From Gammaproteobacteria bacterium (GTDB lineage Bacteria; Pseudomonadota; Gammaproteobacteria; GRL18): DNA of 64,000 nucleotides. The position numbers were made by a program, and so were the translations under genes. Location: the NCBI GenBank assembly GCA_016744995.1, contig JADGDG010000003.1, forward strand, positions 124,001 through 188,000, in the 5' to 3' direction. The notes beneath the pieces are model-generated. The model ran no database searches and was not told the origin of the DNA. It was given only the letters and a program-made list of their open reading frames with translations. Below are positions 1-8,815 of the stretch, piece by piece; position 1 is the stretch's first letter; each line of letters opens with the position of its first letter.

Positions 1-108
1 GACTTGGACAATTTTTATGCTTTTAATAGCCTGAGCAATTGTAAAAACAATGCTTATCAGGCTGAACGTACATTAGCAGTACCAGCATGGATTTATGTAA
101 AACAATAA
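1..108 (+). CDS. 3' end of an unidentified gene
   Basis: Frame 1 is open from the left edge to a TAA at 106-108. It encodes a 35-residue C-terminus that ends AVPAWIYVKQ. The composition (aromatic, polar, one Cys) would fit an exported or lipoprotein C-terminus, but no family can be named from so little. The rest lies outside the window. It is followed by a hairpin at 131-163 and then the rne leader. Confidence 0.45.
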   Translation, partial: DLDNFYAFNSLSNCKNNAYQAERTLAVPAWIYVKQ

Positions 109-130
109 AAATGCATAACATAAACTCATG

Positions 131-163
131 TATTGATGGCAGTTTTAACACCTGCTATCAATA
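131..163 (+). terminator. Hairpin after the truncated first gene
   Basis: A 12-bp stem (TATTGATGGCAG pairing with CTGCTATCAATA, one G-T pair) encloses a loop of about 9 nt, 22 nt after the stop codon. No U-tract follows, so it is either a weak terminator or an mRNA-stabilising hairpin. Confidence 0.35.
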
Positions 164-381
164 ACGTATCGCTCATAGCACGCATAATTTAAAAATTGTT
201 ATACTTTAACAACTTACTTTGTACTGCTGAGACAGACAAATCTTAATTAATTAAGATTTGAATTTAAGACTCAATACAGACAAGTCAGTTTAATTCTAAG
301 TCTGTTATTTTTTCCCGATATAAGCAATGCTGCTTATAAACTTTATATAGTTGAGCCTAAGAGAATTTTGAGCATAACTAT
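164..381 (+). promoter_or_regulatory. rne leader with palindromes
   Basis: This AT-rich stretch precedes rne and contains no gene. It holds a perfect 24-bp palindrome at 237-260 (half-site CAAATCTTAATT). It also holds a stem ACAGAC (276-281)/GTCTGT (300-305) followed by a T-rich run, which could act as an attenuator-like hairpin. In Escherichia coli the rne 5' leader is long and is the target of RNase E autoregulation. Structured leader DNA at the same place suggests a similar arrangement, but that is inference. Confidence 0.4.
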
Positions 382-3300
382 ATGAAAAGAATGTTATTTA
401 ATGCAACTCAACCCGAAGAGTTGCGTGTTGCCCTTGTTGATGGTCAACACCTGTTTAATCTGGATATTGAAACTACCCAGAGAACCCAAAAAAAAGCCAA
501 TATCTATAAAGCCAGAATTACCCGGGTAGAACCCAGCCTTGAAGCAGCCTTTGTTGATTATGGATCTGAGCGACACGGCTTCCTTCCTCTTAAAGACATC
601 TCACGCCAATATTTTAGAAAATCTGTCGAACGCGGCAAACGCCCTAATATATCTGAACTACTTCAGGAAGGTATGGAAGTCGTTGTTCAGGTAGACAAAG
701 AAGAGCGTGGTAATAAAGGTGCTGCTTTAACCACATTTATCAGCCTCCCCGGACGCTATTTAGTTCTGATGCCCAATAATCCCAAAGCAGGAGGAATTTC
801 AAGACGCATTGAAGGTGATGAACGTTCTGAGTTAAAAGAAATTCTTAACCAGCTGGATGTACCTGAGTCAATGGGACTTATTGTTCGTACCGCCGGTATT
901 GGTAAAAACATAGAAGAACTACAGCTTGATCTCGATTATTTACTGCATCTCTGGACAGCCATTGATAGCGCTTCAGTTGAACGCAAAGCCCCCTTTCTGA
1001 TTTATCAGGAAAGTAATATTGTCATTCGTGCAATTCGGGATTATCTACGTTCAGACATTACAGAAATTATCATTGATGAAGAAAAAACCTATAAAGAAGC
1101 TTATGACTTCATGCAGCGAGTCATGCCTCAGCATCTTCACAAAGTAAAACTCTATAAAGACAATATTCCCCTGTTTTCACGCTATCAGATAGAAAGTCAG
1201 ATTGAAACGGCCTTTCAACGTGAAGTTCATTTGCCCTCAGGCGGCGCCATTGTTATTGATCACACTGAAGCCTTAATTTCAATTGATATTAACTCCGCAA
1301 GAGCTACCAGAGGCGGAGATATTGAAGAAACAGCATTAAACACCAACCTGGAAGCTGCTGACGAAGTCGCCAGACAATTACGTTTGCGTGATCTCGGTGG
1401 TCTGGTTGTCATTGACTTCATCGACATGTCACCAACAAAAAATCAACGCGCCGTTGAAAACCGTATGAAGGATGCCCTGAAGCTGGATCGCGCACGTGTC
1501 CAGGTCGGACGTATCTCCCGTTTTGGTCTGCTGGAAATGTCTCGCCAGCGTTTAAAACCTTCTCTGGGTGAATCCAGTCAAATCACCTGTCCTCGCTGTA
1601 GTGGTCACGGTACAATCCGCGGCATCGACTCACTTGGCCTGTCGGTATTACGGATCCTTGAAGAAGAATCAATGAAGGAAAATACCGGACGAATTCTAGC
1701 TCAATTACCCGTCAATGTTGCCACCTTCTTACTCAATGATAAACGCGACATCATCAGTGACATTGAAAGCCGTCAAAAAATTACTATCACTCTGATACCC
1801 AATGAAAGCCTGGTCACTCCCCATTATAGAATTGAACGAATTCGTAATGATGAAAACATGACTGAACAATATCAGGTTAACAGCTATAACTTTAACCGCC
1901 TTCTTGATGATGATGAAGCCAACGGCCTGATTTCAGAACCAGTGAAACATGAAGAGCCTGCAGTTAGAGCACCCACATCAATGCAAGCTCAAAAAGCCAA
2001 CCAACCACTGACACTGGTCAGACGCATCTGGTCATCTTTATTCAATAAAACTGACACAGCTGAAGAACCTGATACAGTACAAAGCCAACCTTCTGCTCCA
2101 GAAAATACCAGGAGACCACAGAAAAACTCACGTAATGACAGAAAACCGGATCATCGCAGAAAAAATGAAAAGCGCGATGCCAGAAAGAAACCTCAAGGTC
2201 AGAATAAGCGTGATGACAACCGAAAGAACCAAAAGGGTCAGGCAAAAAACCGTAATCAACCTGCAAAAAACTTACCGATCACTGAAGCTGAAGTACCTGC
2301 CATTGTCTCTCAAGGTGAGCAGACTTCAAAGAAAACAGCAGATAAAAAAGCATCAGACAAGAAGTCAAATACGGGCAATAAAGGACGCAGAAAAGCCGAT
2401 AACCATAGCAAAAAACAATCATCAGCAAGTAAATCTTCTGAAAACACCAATAATACAGCAGCAACTACTGATGAAGCTAAACCTCAATTAAACGAAACAA
2501 CAGCAAACAAAACTGTTAATTCTACACCTGTGGCAGGAACAACAGCTGAATCAACAAAAAATGAAGGTGAAAAGAAATCTCTAAGAGGCCCCGGAGCCCG
2601 TCGTACAGGTCGTAGAACTAGCAACCGTAAAAAAGCGATTAGAAAAGAACCTGCGAATCCAGTTGTTCAGGAGCCTTCAGCTAGTAAGGAGCCTTTAGCA
2701 AGTAAAGAGCCTTCAGCAAGTAAAAAGCCTTTAGCAAATAAAGAACCTTCAACTAGCAAAGAGCCTTTAGCGAATAAGGAGCCTTCAACGAGTAAAGAGC
2801 CTTTAGCAAATAAAGAACCTTCAGCAATTAACGAACCTATAACTAAAAAGGAAAGTACTACTTCATCAGAAGAGACAAAAGTAAATTCCGAACAAAATAA
2901 TCAAGAAACAGCTAAAAAAGAAGCACCTGTAAAAAAAGCAGCTACAAAGAAAAAAGCACGTCGTAAGACAGTGAAAAAGAAAGCTTCAGCGGCATCAAAA
3001 CCAAAAGAGAGCACTACCACAAAGGCCCCTTCGACTAATAATGAGTCAGCAAGTAAAGAGCCTTCAGTAACTAAAGAGCCCTCAGCAACTAAAGAGCCTT
3101 CAGCAAGCAAAGAGCCCTCAGCAACTAAAGAGCCTTCAGCAAGCAAAGAGCCTTCAGCAAGCAAAGAGCCCTCAGCAACTAAAGAGCCTTCAGCAAGCAA
3201 AGAGCCTTCAGCAACTAAAGAGCCTTCAGCAAGCAAAGAGCCTTCAGCAACTAAAGAACCTTCAGTAAGCAAAATGTCATCTGCCCAAAAGCCTACTGAC

Positions 3301-3423
3301 ACTGAAGAAGCACCAAAGAAGGTTTCTGGTCGTCGCAGCAGACGCTCAAGTACAAAAGCAACCACTGGTTCATCCTTGAGTTCTAATCTGGTTGACAAGC
3401 GAGATGGCAGAAAAACCAAATAA
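382..3423 (+). CDS. rne: Ribonuclease E
   Basis: This is the endoribonuclease that initiates mRNA decay and processes rRNA and tRNA, and it scaffolds the degradosome. The start [18 protein letters not shown] matches the family N-terminus. The S1 domain (about residues 35-120) is followed by the RNase H-like and DNase I-like catalytic core with ISIDIN (D302) and VVIDFIDM (D345). The Zn-link cysteines are C403 and C406 in TCPRCSGHG. Beyond about residue 510 the protein is a disordered, Lys/Arg-rich arm rich in Asn, Gln, Ser and Thr, typical of the degradosome scaffold. Oddly, this arm contains two long runs of a hexapeptide repeat ([12 protein letters not shown]), encoded by 18-bp tandem repeats that also occur inside lpxK in this window. 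Confidence 0.97.
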   Translation: MKRMLFNATQPEELRVALVDGQHLFNLDIETTQRTQKKANIYKARITRVEPSLEAAFVDYGSERHGFLPLKDISRQYFRKSVERGKRPNISELLQEGMEVVVQVDKEERGNKGAALTTFISLPGRYLVLMPNNPKAGGISRRIEGDERSELKEILNQLDVPESMGLIVRTAGIGKNIEELQLDLDYLLHLWTAIDSASVERKAPFLIYQESNIVIRAIRDYLRSDITEIIIDEEKTYKEAYDFMQRVMPQHLHKVKLYKDNIPLFSRYQIESQIETAFQREVHLPSGGAIVIDHTEALISIDINSARATRGGDIEETALNTNLEAADEVARQLRLRDLGGLVVIDFIDMSPTKNQRAVENRMKDALKLDRARVQVGRISRFGLLEMSRQRLKPSLGESSQITCPRCSGHGTIRGIDSLGLSVLRILEEESMKENTGRILAQLPVNVATFLLNDKRDIISDIESRQKITITLIPNESLVTPHYRIERIRNDENMTEQYQVNSYNFNRLLDDDEANGLISEPVKHEEPAVRAPTSMQAQKANQPLTLVRRIWSSLFNKTDTAEEPDTVQSQPSAPENTRRPQKNSRNDRKPDHRRKNEKRDARKKPQGQNKRDDNRKNQKGQAKNRNQPAKNLPITEAEVPAIVSQGEQTSKKTADKKASDKKSNTGNKGRRKADNHSKKQSSASKSSENTNNTAATTDEAKPQLNETTANKTVNSTPVAGTTAESTKNEGEKKSLRGPGARRTGRRTSNRKKAIRKEPANPVVQEPSASKEPLASKEPSASKKPLANKEPSTSKEPLANKEPSTSKEPLANKEPSAINEPITKKESTTSSEETKVNSEQNNQETAKKEAPVKKAATKKKARRKTVKKKASAASKPKESTTTKAPSTNNESASKEPSVTKEPSATKEPSASKEPSATKEPSASKEPSASKEPSATKEPSASKEPSATKEPSASKEPSATKEPSVSKMSSAQKPTDTEEAPKKVSGRRSRRSSTKATTGSSLSSNLVDKRDGRKTK
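2671..2832 (+). repeat. 18-bp tandem repeat array 1 in rne (9 units)
   Basis: Nine 18-bp units, in frame with rne, encode variants of EPSASK and EPLANK. They are more diverged than the second array. Alternation of S- and L-containing units (EPSTSK then EPLANK) suggests duplication of a two-unit block. Confidence 0.85.
3055..3270 (+). repeat. 18-bp tandem repeat array 2 in rne (12 units)
   Basis: Twelve units of AAAGAGCCTTCAGCAAGC and close variants (AACT in place of AAGC) give a 216-bp array encoding [12 protein letters not shown]. The units are nearly identical, so expansion is recent or homogenised. The same unit, in the same plus-strand orientation, forms the array at 33986-34120 within lpxK. 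Confidence 0.92.
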
Positions 3424-3434
3424 AGCCCATCCAT

Positions 3435-3466
3435 AAAAAAGGAAGTTTTTACAAACTTCCTTTTTC
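3435..3466. terminator. Bidirectional terminator between rne and the phosphatase gene
   Basis: AAAAAGGAAGTTT pairs with AAACTTCCTTTTT around a 4-nt loop, starting 12 nt after the rne stop. A-rich and T-rich flanks allow it to serve both convergent genes. Confidence 0.85.
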
Positions 3467-3510
3467 ATAAATGCCATATCACCAGACTAAATAAAAGAGT
3501 CTGAGTGTCA

Positions 3511-4023
3511 TCAAGTTAAATGACGTATTTTGATTGCCTCCAGCAACCCCTTACTGGCATCATTAACCATATTAAATACGTTCTCAAATCCCATGATCCC
3601 GCCATAATAAGGATCTGGCACTTCATCCAGAGGATGTTCTGGTGCAAAGTCCAGGAACAGACTGATTTTATTTTTGAATTCTTCGGGACAGACCTGCTCT
3701 AAAATTGCATAATTTTCACTATCCATCGCAAGAATGTAGTCGTAGTAGCCAAAATCAGTTTCGCTTACCTTACGCCCTCTGATATAACTTAAATCGATTC
3801 CATGACTTGCAGCAGCATCCTGAGCTCTTTTATCAGGTTCAGAACCAACATGATAAGCATGGGTGCCAGCTGAATCAATTTCAAACTTATCTGCCAGATC
3901 CTCACTAATAACCAGATGCTCAAAAAGGCCATGGGCTGTTGGTGAACGGCAAATATTGCCCATACAGACGAATAAAACTTTTACTTTCTCATTATAATTC
4001 AATGCTTTAAACCTATTTTTCAA
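3511..4023 (-). CDS. Low-molecular-weight protein-tyrosine phosphatase
   Basis: This is a small cytosolic cysteine phosphatase. The P-loop CMGNICRSPTAHG contains the nucleophile C20 and R26 of the CX5R signature. The general-acid motif is VPDPYYGG near residue 140. The 170-residue length is slightly above the usual 150-160 because of a 13-residue N-terminal extension, so the start could lie a few codons downstream. The gene is convergent with rne and shares a terminator with it. Family members act on phosphotyrosine or arsenate, and no arsenic or capsule gene is nearby, so the substrate is unknown. Confidence 0.9.
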   Translation of the reverse strand: MKNRFKALNYNEKVKVLFVCMGNICRSPTAHGLFEHLVISEDLADKFEIDSAGTHAYHVGSEPDKRAQDAAASHGIDLSYIRGRKVSETDFGYYDYILAMDSENYAILEQVCPEEFKNKISLFLDFAPEHPLDEVPDPYYGGIMGFENVFNMVNDASKGLLEAIKIRHLT

Positions 4024-4496
4024 ATGCGATTCTGGTTGACTTTTGTATATTATTTTAGCTCTTTTAGAGTAATAATATCAATGCTTTAAGTATGGCTTTT
4101 TAGAATGAAATGTATTGTTTTGATATGCAAACAACTCTCATGACACAGGGAGATATTACCTGAATTAATCACACCATTGAAAAAACAAGTCATAAGTCAC
4201 AACAATACCACAATAAGCCATAAGTTCTTCTATAACCTCCAAAACTGAGAGCAAATTGGTAATAAAACCAGACAACATGACTGATGGTTTCGTGCTGGTA
4301 ACAATGCCAGGAATAGATTGTTTTGCTCTTCATAGCAGAATTGTGACATTAGTTAATAGTGCAATGCTAACAACCTGATAGTAGCCTCACTGGCAGTACC
4401 CTGCCTGGACTGCAAAATCTAAGTCATAGATGCCACCGGTCTTACTTTGTTTATTCAATATAAGGTGTTTTGGGTTGAGGTCACTTTGCTCCAAAG
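4024..4496. other. Gene-free stretch at the left edge of the accessory island
   Basis: No convincing gene is seen. On the minus strand just below the 4497 gene, a short open segment (about 4397-4500) would read SDLNPKHLILNKQ and then GGIYDLDFAVQAGYCQ before a stop. It looks like protein but has no start codon or full domain. It may be a decayed fragment. Confidence 0.4.
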
Positions 4497-4991
4497 TTAT
4501 ACAGCGGTTGATGGTAATTGTTTTTGCTTATGGCATTCAATAATATACGCCAGTGCACCATCCAGTGTTTTGTGTGACTTCAGCTGTTTTTCTATGACGG
4601 GATCGCTCAGTGAATTTTCTGAATAGTTGTTTTCATAAATTAATTCCATCTCATTATTTTGGCTGTTAAACCAATAATAGGCGGTTTCCTGAACCTCTGA
4701 GGCCACTGAATAGACAGACTGGCCGCCCAGAGCGCCCAAGGCTTGCATGATTTTATCCTGATGGTAAAGTTCAGTGGTGCTTAATTCAAAAAATAATATC
4801 AGGCGTTTATCCACGATATCGACTTCTTCCGGATAAGGCAGGCCGTCAATATAATGAAACGAATCCACCCACTCATCCGGCAGCTCTTCTTCAAAATCCG
4901 GACGGGTTTCTTCTGCCATAATTTCGGCCACCTCGGCAATGCTCGAAACCGGCCATTGTGAGACCATCAAAACACTCCAGCTCATACTCAT
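4497..4991 (-). CDS. Hypothetical acidic protein, possible immunity protein
   Basis: About 164 residues, acidic, without signal peptide or membrane segment; I do not recognise the family. The ATG at 4991 (MSMSWSVLMVS) is preferred over an upstream ATG because it is preceded by GGGAGGCGG and overlaps the upstream stop as ATGA. It is the last gene of a tightly coupled trio (nuclease-like fragment, 261-aa protein, this gene), each overlapping the next by 4 bp. A small acidic cytosolic protein at the end of a nuclease cassette is a typical place for an immunity gene. That role is inferred from position only. Confidence 0.6.
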   Translation of the reverse strand: MSMSWSVLMVSQWPVSSIAEVAEIMAEETRPDFEEELPDEWVDSFHYIDGLPYPEEVDIVDKRLILFFELSTTELYHQDKIMQALGALGGQSVYSVASEVQETAYYWFNSQNNEMELIYENNYSENSLSDPVIEKQLKSHKTLDGALAYIIECHKQKQLPSTAV

Positions 4992-5773
4992 GATTTTGCC
5001 GCCTCCCATAATGCTTTAGCCGGGTACTTTAACTCACGACTGTCCAGTGCCTCTTTTAACCGTCGGGCAAAGGCAATTTTATTCGGGTGTCGTTCCTGCA
5101 CTGACATCTCACAGGTCTTGAGCACCTCTTTAAAAAATAACAGACAATAGTCTGATTGCCGTTTTGACAGCTCAAAAGAGTGCTCCATGCTGGTAAACCA
5201 AAAATCAATCAGATATTGAAAGGGATAAAAAATATTTTCATCCGCTTCTGTTAAAAAAGTATAATTACCGTAAAAAAAGAAAGTATAAAGTTCTTTCGGA
5301 TTAGGAAAATAACACAACCTCTGCGGCCGGTTCTCAATGGTAAAGGTGTCATCCGTATAACGCTCAATGGGTAAAAAAAAGGCCAGTAAGCGTTCTTCCA
5401 TACCACCAAAAACACCAAATTCCGGATCGCACGGCGAACGCAGTGCGGCTCTGAAGAATTCTTCTCGTGATTTTTTAAAAGACCTGCCTGGAGTAGCGGT
5501 ACCCGAATATCGGTTCAAGAGTTCCTGCCAGAGCCCCTGCCAGCGTGCTTCACTTTGATCGGGGTGCAGCCACAATTCAAACAAGGTTGTACAACGATTA
5601 TCAGCGACCGTCTGATTCATCTCTCCGGTGATGTAATAATCCCGCATGCCGGGATATTCATTGGGGCGTGTAAAAGCCAGGTGTTTCCTTATACTCTGTT
5701 TGATGTACTTCCAGTTGGCCCGGCGTTGTTTCAGCCAGTCTTTGTCATCGGGCCGATAGTCTGTTTGCATCAT
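4988..5773 (-). CDS. Hypothetical protein, possible immunity protein
   Basis: This 261-residue, Trp/Tyr/Phe-rich soluble protein has no signal peptide and is not assigned to a family. Both ends overlap neighbours by 4 bp (start with the nuclease-like gene, stop with the 4497 gene), so translation of the three is probably coupled. Short stretches (LWLHPDQSE, VFGGMEERLL) resemble stretches at similar positions in the 429-residue protein at 8794-10083 (LWYHPDPTE, MFGGREKIIV). The two may therefore be distant members of one family, possibly immunity proteins. The resemblance is by eye and weak. Confidence 0.6.
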   Translation of the reverse strand: MMQTDYRPDDKDWLKQRRANWKYIKQSIRKHLAFTRPNEYPGMRDYYITGEMNQTVADNRCTTLFELWLHPDQSEARWQGLWQELLNRYSGTATPGRSFKKSREEFFRAALRSPCDPEFGVFGGMEERLLAFFLPIERYTDDTFTIENRPQRLCYFPNPKELYTFFFYGNYTFLTEADENIFYPFQYLIDFWFTSMEHSFELSKRQSDYCLLFFKEVLKTCEMSVQERHPNKIAFARRLKEALDSRELKYPAKALWEAAKS

Positions 5774-6498
5774 TCGCTCTCTCCAATAATGCTTTGAATC
5801 AAATCATCCGGTATACCGGACAGTAATTGTTTTTTTGCATCATCGATGAGCCACTTCTTTATGCTGAACAACTCAATGGTTTTATTTTTTATTAAACTTA
5901 GATTTTCTTCTCTTTTGTTTATGCTCTTCTCACTCTTAAAGCCTAAGGAGATCATCACAGAATTTTTCCCCTTTCCCTTAGGCATTGCAATCATTTTGTT
6001 GCGCATATTTTTAACCTGTAACTCTGAGGGTGCTTTGGGCTTTTTTTTCCTTTTTGGCGGCTTGAAATCTAATAACCACCATTTGAATCCACTGCTTAAT
6101 TGAGCTTTTTCTCTATCAGTCGTATCTAATATTAACTCATTATTGGTCGCAGCAATGCGATCCTGTAAAAATTGCTTATGCGCCAGCCCTTTTTCACTAC
6201 TGTAGGACTTTCCGCTTGTCTTGCTGAGCTTCGTGACCACCTTGCGGGGATAAGACCACGGAGCATAATGTTTTGAAAACCCGGTGGACTGCAGCGATTT
6301 GGTTTCAATCCAAAAAGGTTTGGAATCTTTACCTGAGCCCTCTATCACAATATCCACATAACGGCCCAGCTTGACCCCTGTTTGTTTCACCGTGCCGCTG
6401 CGATCCTTATCCCAGATTTGAATCAGTTGATACTGTTCAATATCTTCAATTTCACCTTTCTTTTTTACTTCATAGGCCAAATGCTGTACCGCAATCAT
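5770..6498 (-). CDS. Orphan PD-(D/E)XK-like nuclease domain (5'-truncated toxin fragment)
   Basis: This 242-residue protein has the sequence RYVDIVIEG followed about 12 residues later by FWIETKSL, the D...E-x-K arrangement of PD-(D/E)XK nucleases. It is followed by a lysine-rich stretch. The reading frame stays open upstream of the ATG to a TAG at 6556-6558. The extra 19 codons read like protein (EDNGKIPNTLIGAQFHLA) but have no start. The order IIG/LIG helix, then D...ExK, parallels the C-terminus of the large protein at 12943. I read it as the C-terminal toxin module of a lost larger gene, kept with its downstream partners. The module could alternatively be a small stand-alone nuclease. Confidence 0.6.
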   Translation of the reverse strand: MIAVQHLAYEVKKKGEIEDIEQYQLIQIWDKDRSGTVKQTGVKLGRYVDIVIEGSGKDSKPFWIETKSLQSTGFSKHYAPWSYPRKVVTKLSKTSGKSYSSEKGLAHKQFLQDRIAATNNELILDTTDREKAQLSSGFKWWLLDFKPPKRKKKPKAPSELQVKNMRNKMIAMPKGKGKNSVMISLGFKSEKSINKREENLSLIKNKTIELFSIKKWLIDDAKKQLLSGIPDDLIQSIIGESE

Positions 6499-6680
6499 GG
6501 CCAGATGAAACTGAGCTCCGATTAAGGTATTGGGTATTTTACCATTATCTTCAAACTATGGGTGTCATGAATCGCCTATCTATCATTTACAATCTATTAA
6601 TAACAAACCTACATCATACCCCTTATTTAAATAAGAAAGTCTTATAATCAAAAATCACCTATTTATTTTAGATTGTTTAT

Positions 6681-6758
6681 AAGTATTAAAATAAAGACAC
6701 TTATAGTTTAAGTATTGCATATTTTATAAACTAATGGTTTAATATAACAAAAATACTT
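6681..6758. promoter_or_regulatory. Repeated AAGTATT sites upstream of abiEi
   Basis: AAGTATT occurs at 6681-6687 and 6710-6716, and its complement AATACTT at 6752-6758, just before the abiEi ATG at 6776. AbiEi antitoxins are known to repress their own promoter through inverted repeats, so these are candidate operator half-sites. Confidence 0.4.
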
Positions 6759-6775
6759 ACACTTTTGGTATAACT

Positions 6776-7549
6776 ATGTCATCTAAAATAAACTGGCTGA
6801 TATCAAATACACTTCCAGGCTCCTTAGTTTTACAATCCTGGTTAACAAAGCATGGGATCAGTCCATCTCTAGCTCAGAAATATACAGCAAGTAATTGGCT
6901 CAAGAAGCTGAGTGCAGGTGTCTATGCACGCCCTGGTCGTCCCCCAGAATGGCAAGATGTTATTCATTCCCTGCAAACTCAAAAAGAATTACCCATTCAC
7001 TTAGCTGGAGTATCAAGTCTGGCCTATCAAGGCAAAGCACATTATCTTCAACTCAGTGGGGAGAAGATATGGATTGCTCTTAATAGCAATGCCCACCTAC
7101 CAACATGGTTTAAGAATATTAAAGAGTATCAATGGCATATTCTTTCAAATAGTAAAATTGAAAATTTAATTGATGGTGATATTTGCCAAATTGAGGTGAA
7201 AAGCACCAAAGTTAATACCAGTACTGTGGAACTAGCAATTATTGAAATACTTGAGTCAGTACCAAAGCATATATCATTTGAATACGCAGCAGAGCTTTTT
7301 CAGGGAATGGTTAATTTAAGCCCCAGGAAAGTCCAATCATTACTAGAACGAAATAATTCAGTAAAAAGCAATCGTCTCTTCTTCTTCCTGGCACATTATT
7401 ATAACCACGCATGGCTAAAGAAATTAGATGAAAGTAAGATTAATTTGGGTCAGGGGAAACGTCAAATTGTGAAAGGTGGAAAACTTTCCAGAGACTACAA
7501 TATTACTGTCCCAAAAAAGTTCTTAAAGGACATTAATGAGCATGGATAA
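6776..7549 (+). CDS. abiEi: AbiEi-type antitoxin (type IV toxin-antitoxin)
   Basis: 257 residues. The N-terminal part resembles the winged-helix region of AbiEi proteins (SLAQKYTASNWLKKLSAGVY then ARPG), and the C-terminal part is the antitoxin region. It is followed by an AbiEii gene that overlaps it by 14 bp, the standard order. In this family the antitoxin represses the operon and counteracts the nucleotidyltransferase toxin without forming a complex with it. Homologues give abortive infection against phages. The pair is divergent from the nuclease-fragment trio and lies inside the accessory island. Confidence 0.85.
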   Translation: MSSKINWLISNTLPGSLVLQSWLTKHGISPSLAQKYTASNWLKKLSAGVYARPGRPPEWQDVIHSLQTQKELPIHLAGVSSLAYQGKAHYLQLSGEKIWIALNSNAHLPTWFKNIKEYQWHILSNSKIENLIDGDICQIEVKSTKVNTSTVELAIIEILESVPKHISFEYAAELFQGMVNLSPRKVQSLLERNNSVKSNRLFFFLAHYYNHAWLKKLDESKINLGQGKRQIVKGGKLSRDYNITVPKKFLKDINEHG

Positions 7550-8459
7550 AAATTCTATTTACTATAAACAGGTTGCGCTACTGATTCAAACTTTACCCTA
7601 TGTAGCAGAAGAAAATTGTTTTGCACTAAAGGGTGGAACAGCAATCAATCTCTTTATTCGCAATTTTCCTCGATTGTCAGTTGATATAGATCTTGCTTAC
7701 CTACCGTTAGAATCACGTGAGGATGCACTCAAAAACATTCAAGGATCCTTATTAAGGATCACACAAAGACTTAATAATATTCCAGGATTAACAGCCACAC
7801 TCCAGGATAATAAACCTGACGAGCTAAGAATTATTGTATCATCAAAACAAGCACAAATAAAAATTGAAGTTTCACCTGTTACCAGAGGAACACTATTAGA
7901 AGCAAATGAACTGGATATTGTTAGAACAGTAGAAGATGAATTTGGTTTTGCTTCAATTCAAGTTGTATCTCTTGCTGATTTATATGGCGGAAAACTTTGT
8001 GCGGCTCTGGATAGACAACATCCAAGAGATCTCTTTGACATAAAAATTCTTCTTGAAAAAGACGGGATTGATAGAAGCATATTCAATGGCTTCATAACCT
8101 ACACTTTAAGTCATAATCGTCCTATTTCAGAAATTATGAAACCAAACTGGAAAAATATTTCTGATGTATTTGATAATGAATTCCAAGGAATGACAAAAGA
8201 TCCCATTAGTCTTCAAGAATTAACCAACACACCAGAAAGAATGATAAACGCATTAAAAGCTCATTTTACACAAAATGACTATGATTTTTTAATGTCATTT
8301 AAGCGTGGCAAACCTGACTGGTCAATGGCCCCACATCAACACATTCAAGATCTTCCTGCAGTAAAATGGAAATTAATCAATATACGAAAGATGTCTCAGA
8401 AAAAGCATGCTGAATCAATTACAAAACTTGAATATACTCTCACTCACTGGATGGTATAA
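7536..8459 (+). CDS. abiEii: AbiEii-type nucleotidyltransferase toxin
   Basis: 307 residues. The nucleotidyltransferase motif KGGTAINLF (about residues 32-40) is followed by LSVDIDLAY with D50 and D52 as metal ligands. The later family motif GGKLCAALDRQHPRDLFDI carries the conserved K and RDxxD. AbiEii/MenT proteins transfer nucleotides to targets such as tRNA 3' ends and stall growth. All core residues are present, so the toxin looks intact. Two possible starts exist (ATG 7536 and ATG 7542), both overlapping abiEi. Confidence 0.9.
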   Translation: MSMDKNSIYYKQVALLIQTLPYVAEENCFALKGGTAINLFIRNFPRLSVDIDLAYLPLESREDALKNIQGSLLRITQRLNNIPGLTATLQDNKPDELRIIVSSKQAQIKIEVSPVTRGTLLEANELDIVRTVEDEFGFASIQVVSLADLYGGKLCAALDRQHPRDLFDIKILLEKDGIDRSIFNGFITYTLSHNRPISEIMKPNWKNISDVFDNEFQGMTKDPISLQELTNTPERMINALKAHFTQNDYDFLMSFKRGKPDWSMAPHQHIQDLPAVKWKLINIRKMSQKKHAESITKLEYTLTHWMV

Positions 8460-8560
8460 ATCAGCCTTTCTGATCCCCGTTTAATCACTGTATTTCTCGC
8501 TATTTTACCCAATCCAGGTCTTCCGTTTTCCAGGTATTATTAAACTCTTTCATTGTTTAT

Positions 8561-8815
8561 TCACTCACACAGTTTGCCTGGTTTGAATTCATCTTTTATC
8601 CAGCTATAAGCATTTTTGCTTTCAATCAGTGTTGTTCTGGCACTATCAAAAGGATTATAATATTTTTTTTCAATATCATCCTCAGGATCAAGATCCATTA
8701 GTGGTTTGATAATAGCAATAACATCATTTTTTCTGTTTCTAATGCCATTAATGGCCAGCCTTTCACGGATACCCTTAATGACCCATCCCCTGATCAACGA
8801 GATTTGACCGTGCAT
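8561..8815 (-). CDS. Hypothetical small protein
   Basis: 84 residues, basic N-terminus and acidic centre (DLDPEDDIEKKYY). The start overlaps the end of the 429-residue gene by 22 bp and has only a weak ribosome-binding site, so it is probably translated by coupling. No family recognised. The ATG at codon 40 (MDLDPEDD) is an alternative start. Confidence 0.5.
   Translation of the reverse strand: MHGQISLIRGWVIKGIRERLAINGIRNRKNDVIAIIKPLMDLDPEDDIEKKYYNPFDSARTTLIESKNAYSWIKDEFKPGKLCE

Noticed and set aside
3055..3270. Repeat array as a CRISPR
   Set aside because: The units are contiguous 18-mers without spacers, in frame within rne.
2901..3434. Long antisense frame opposite the rne tail, full of GSLLAE repeats
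   Set aside because: It is open only because the 18-bp repeat lacks stops in that frame. It has no ribosome-binding site and no domain. It is useful only as the same reading that lpxK uses.
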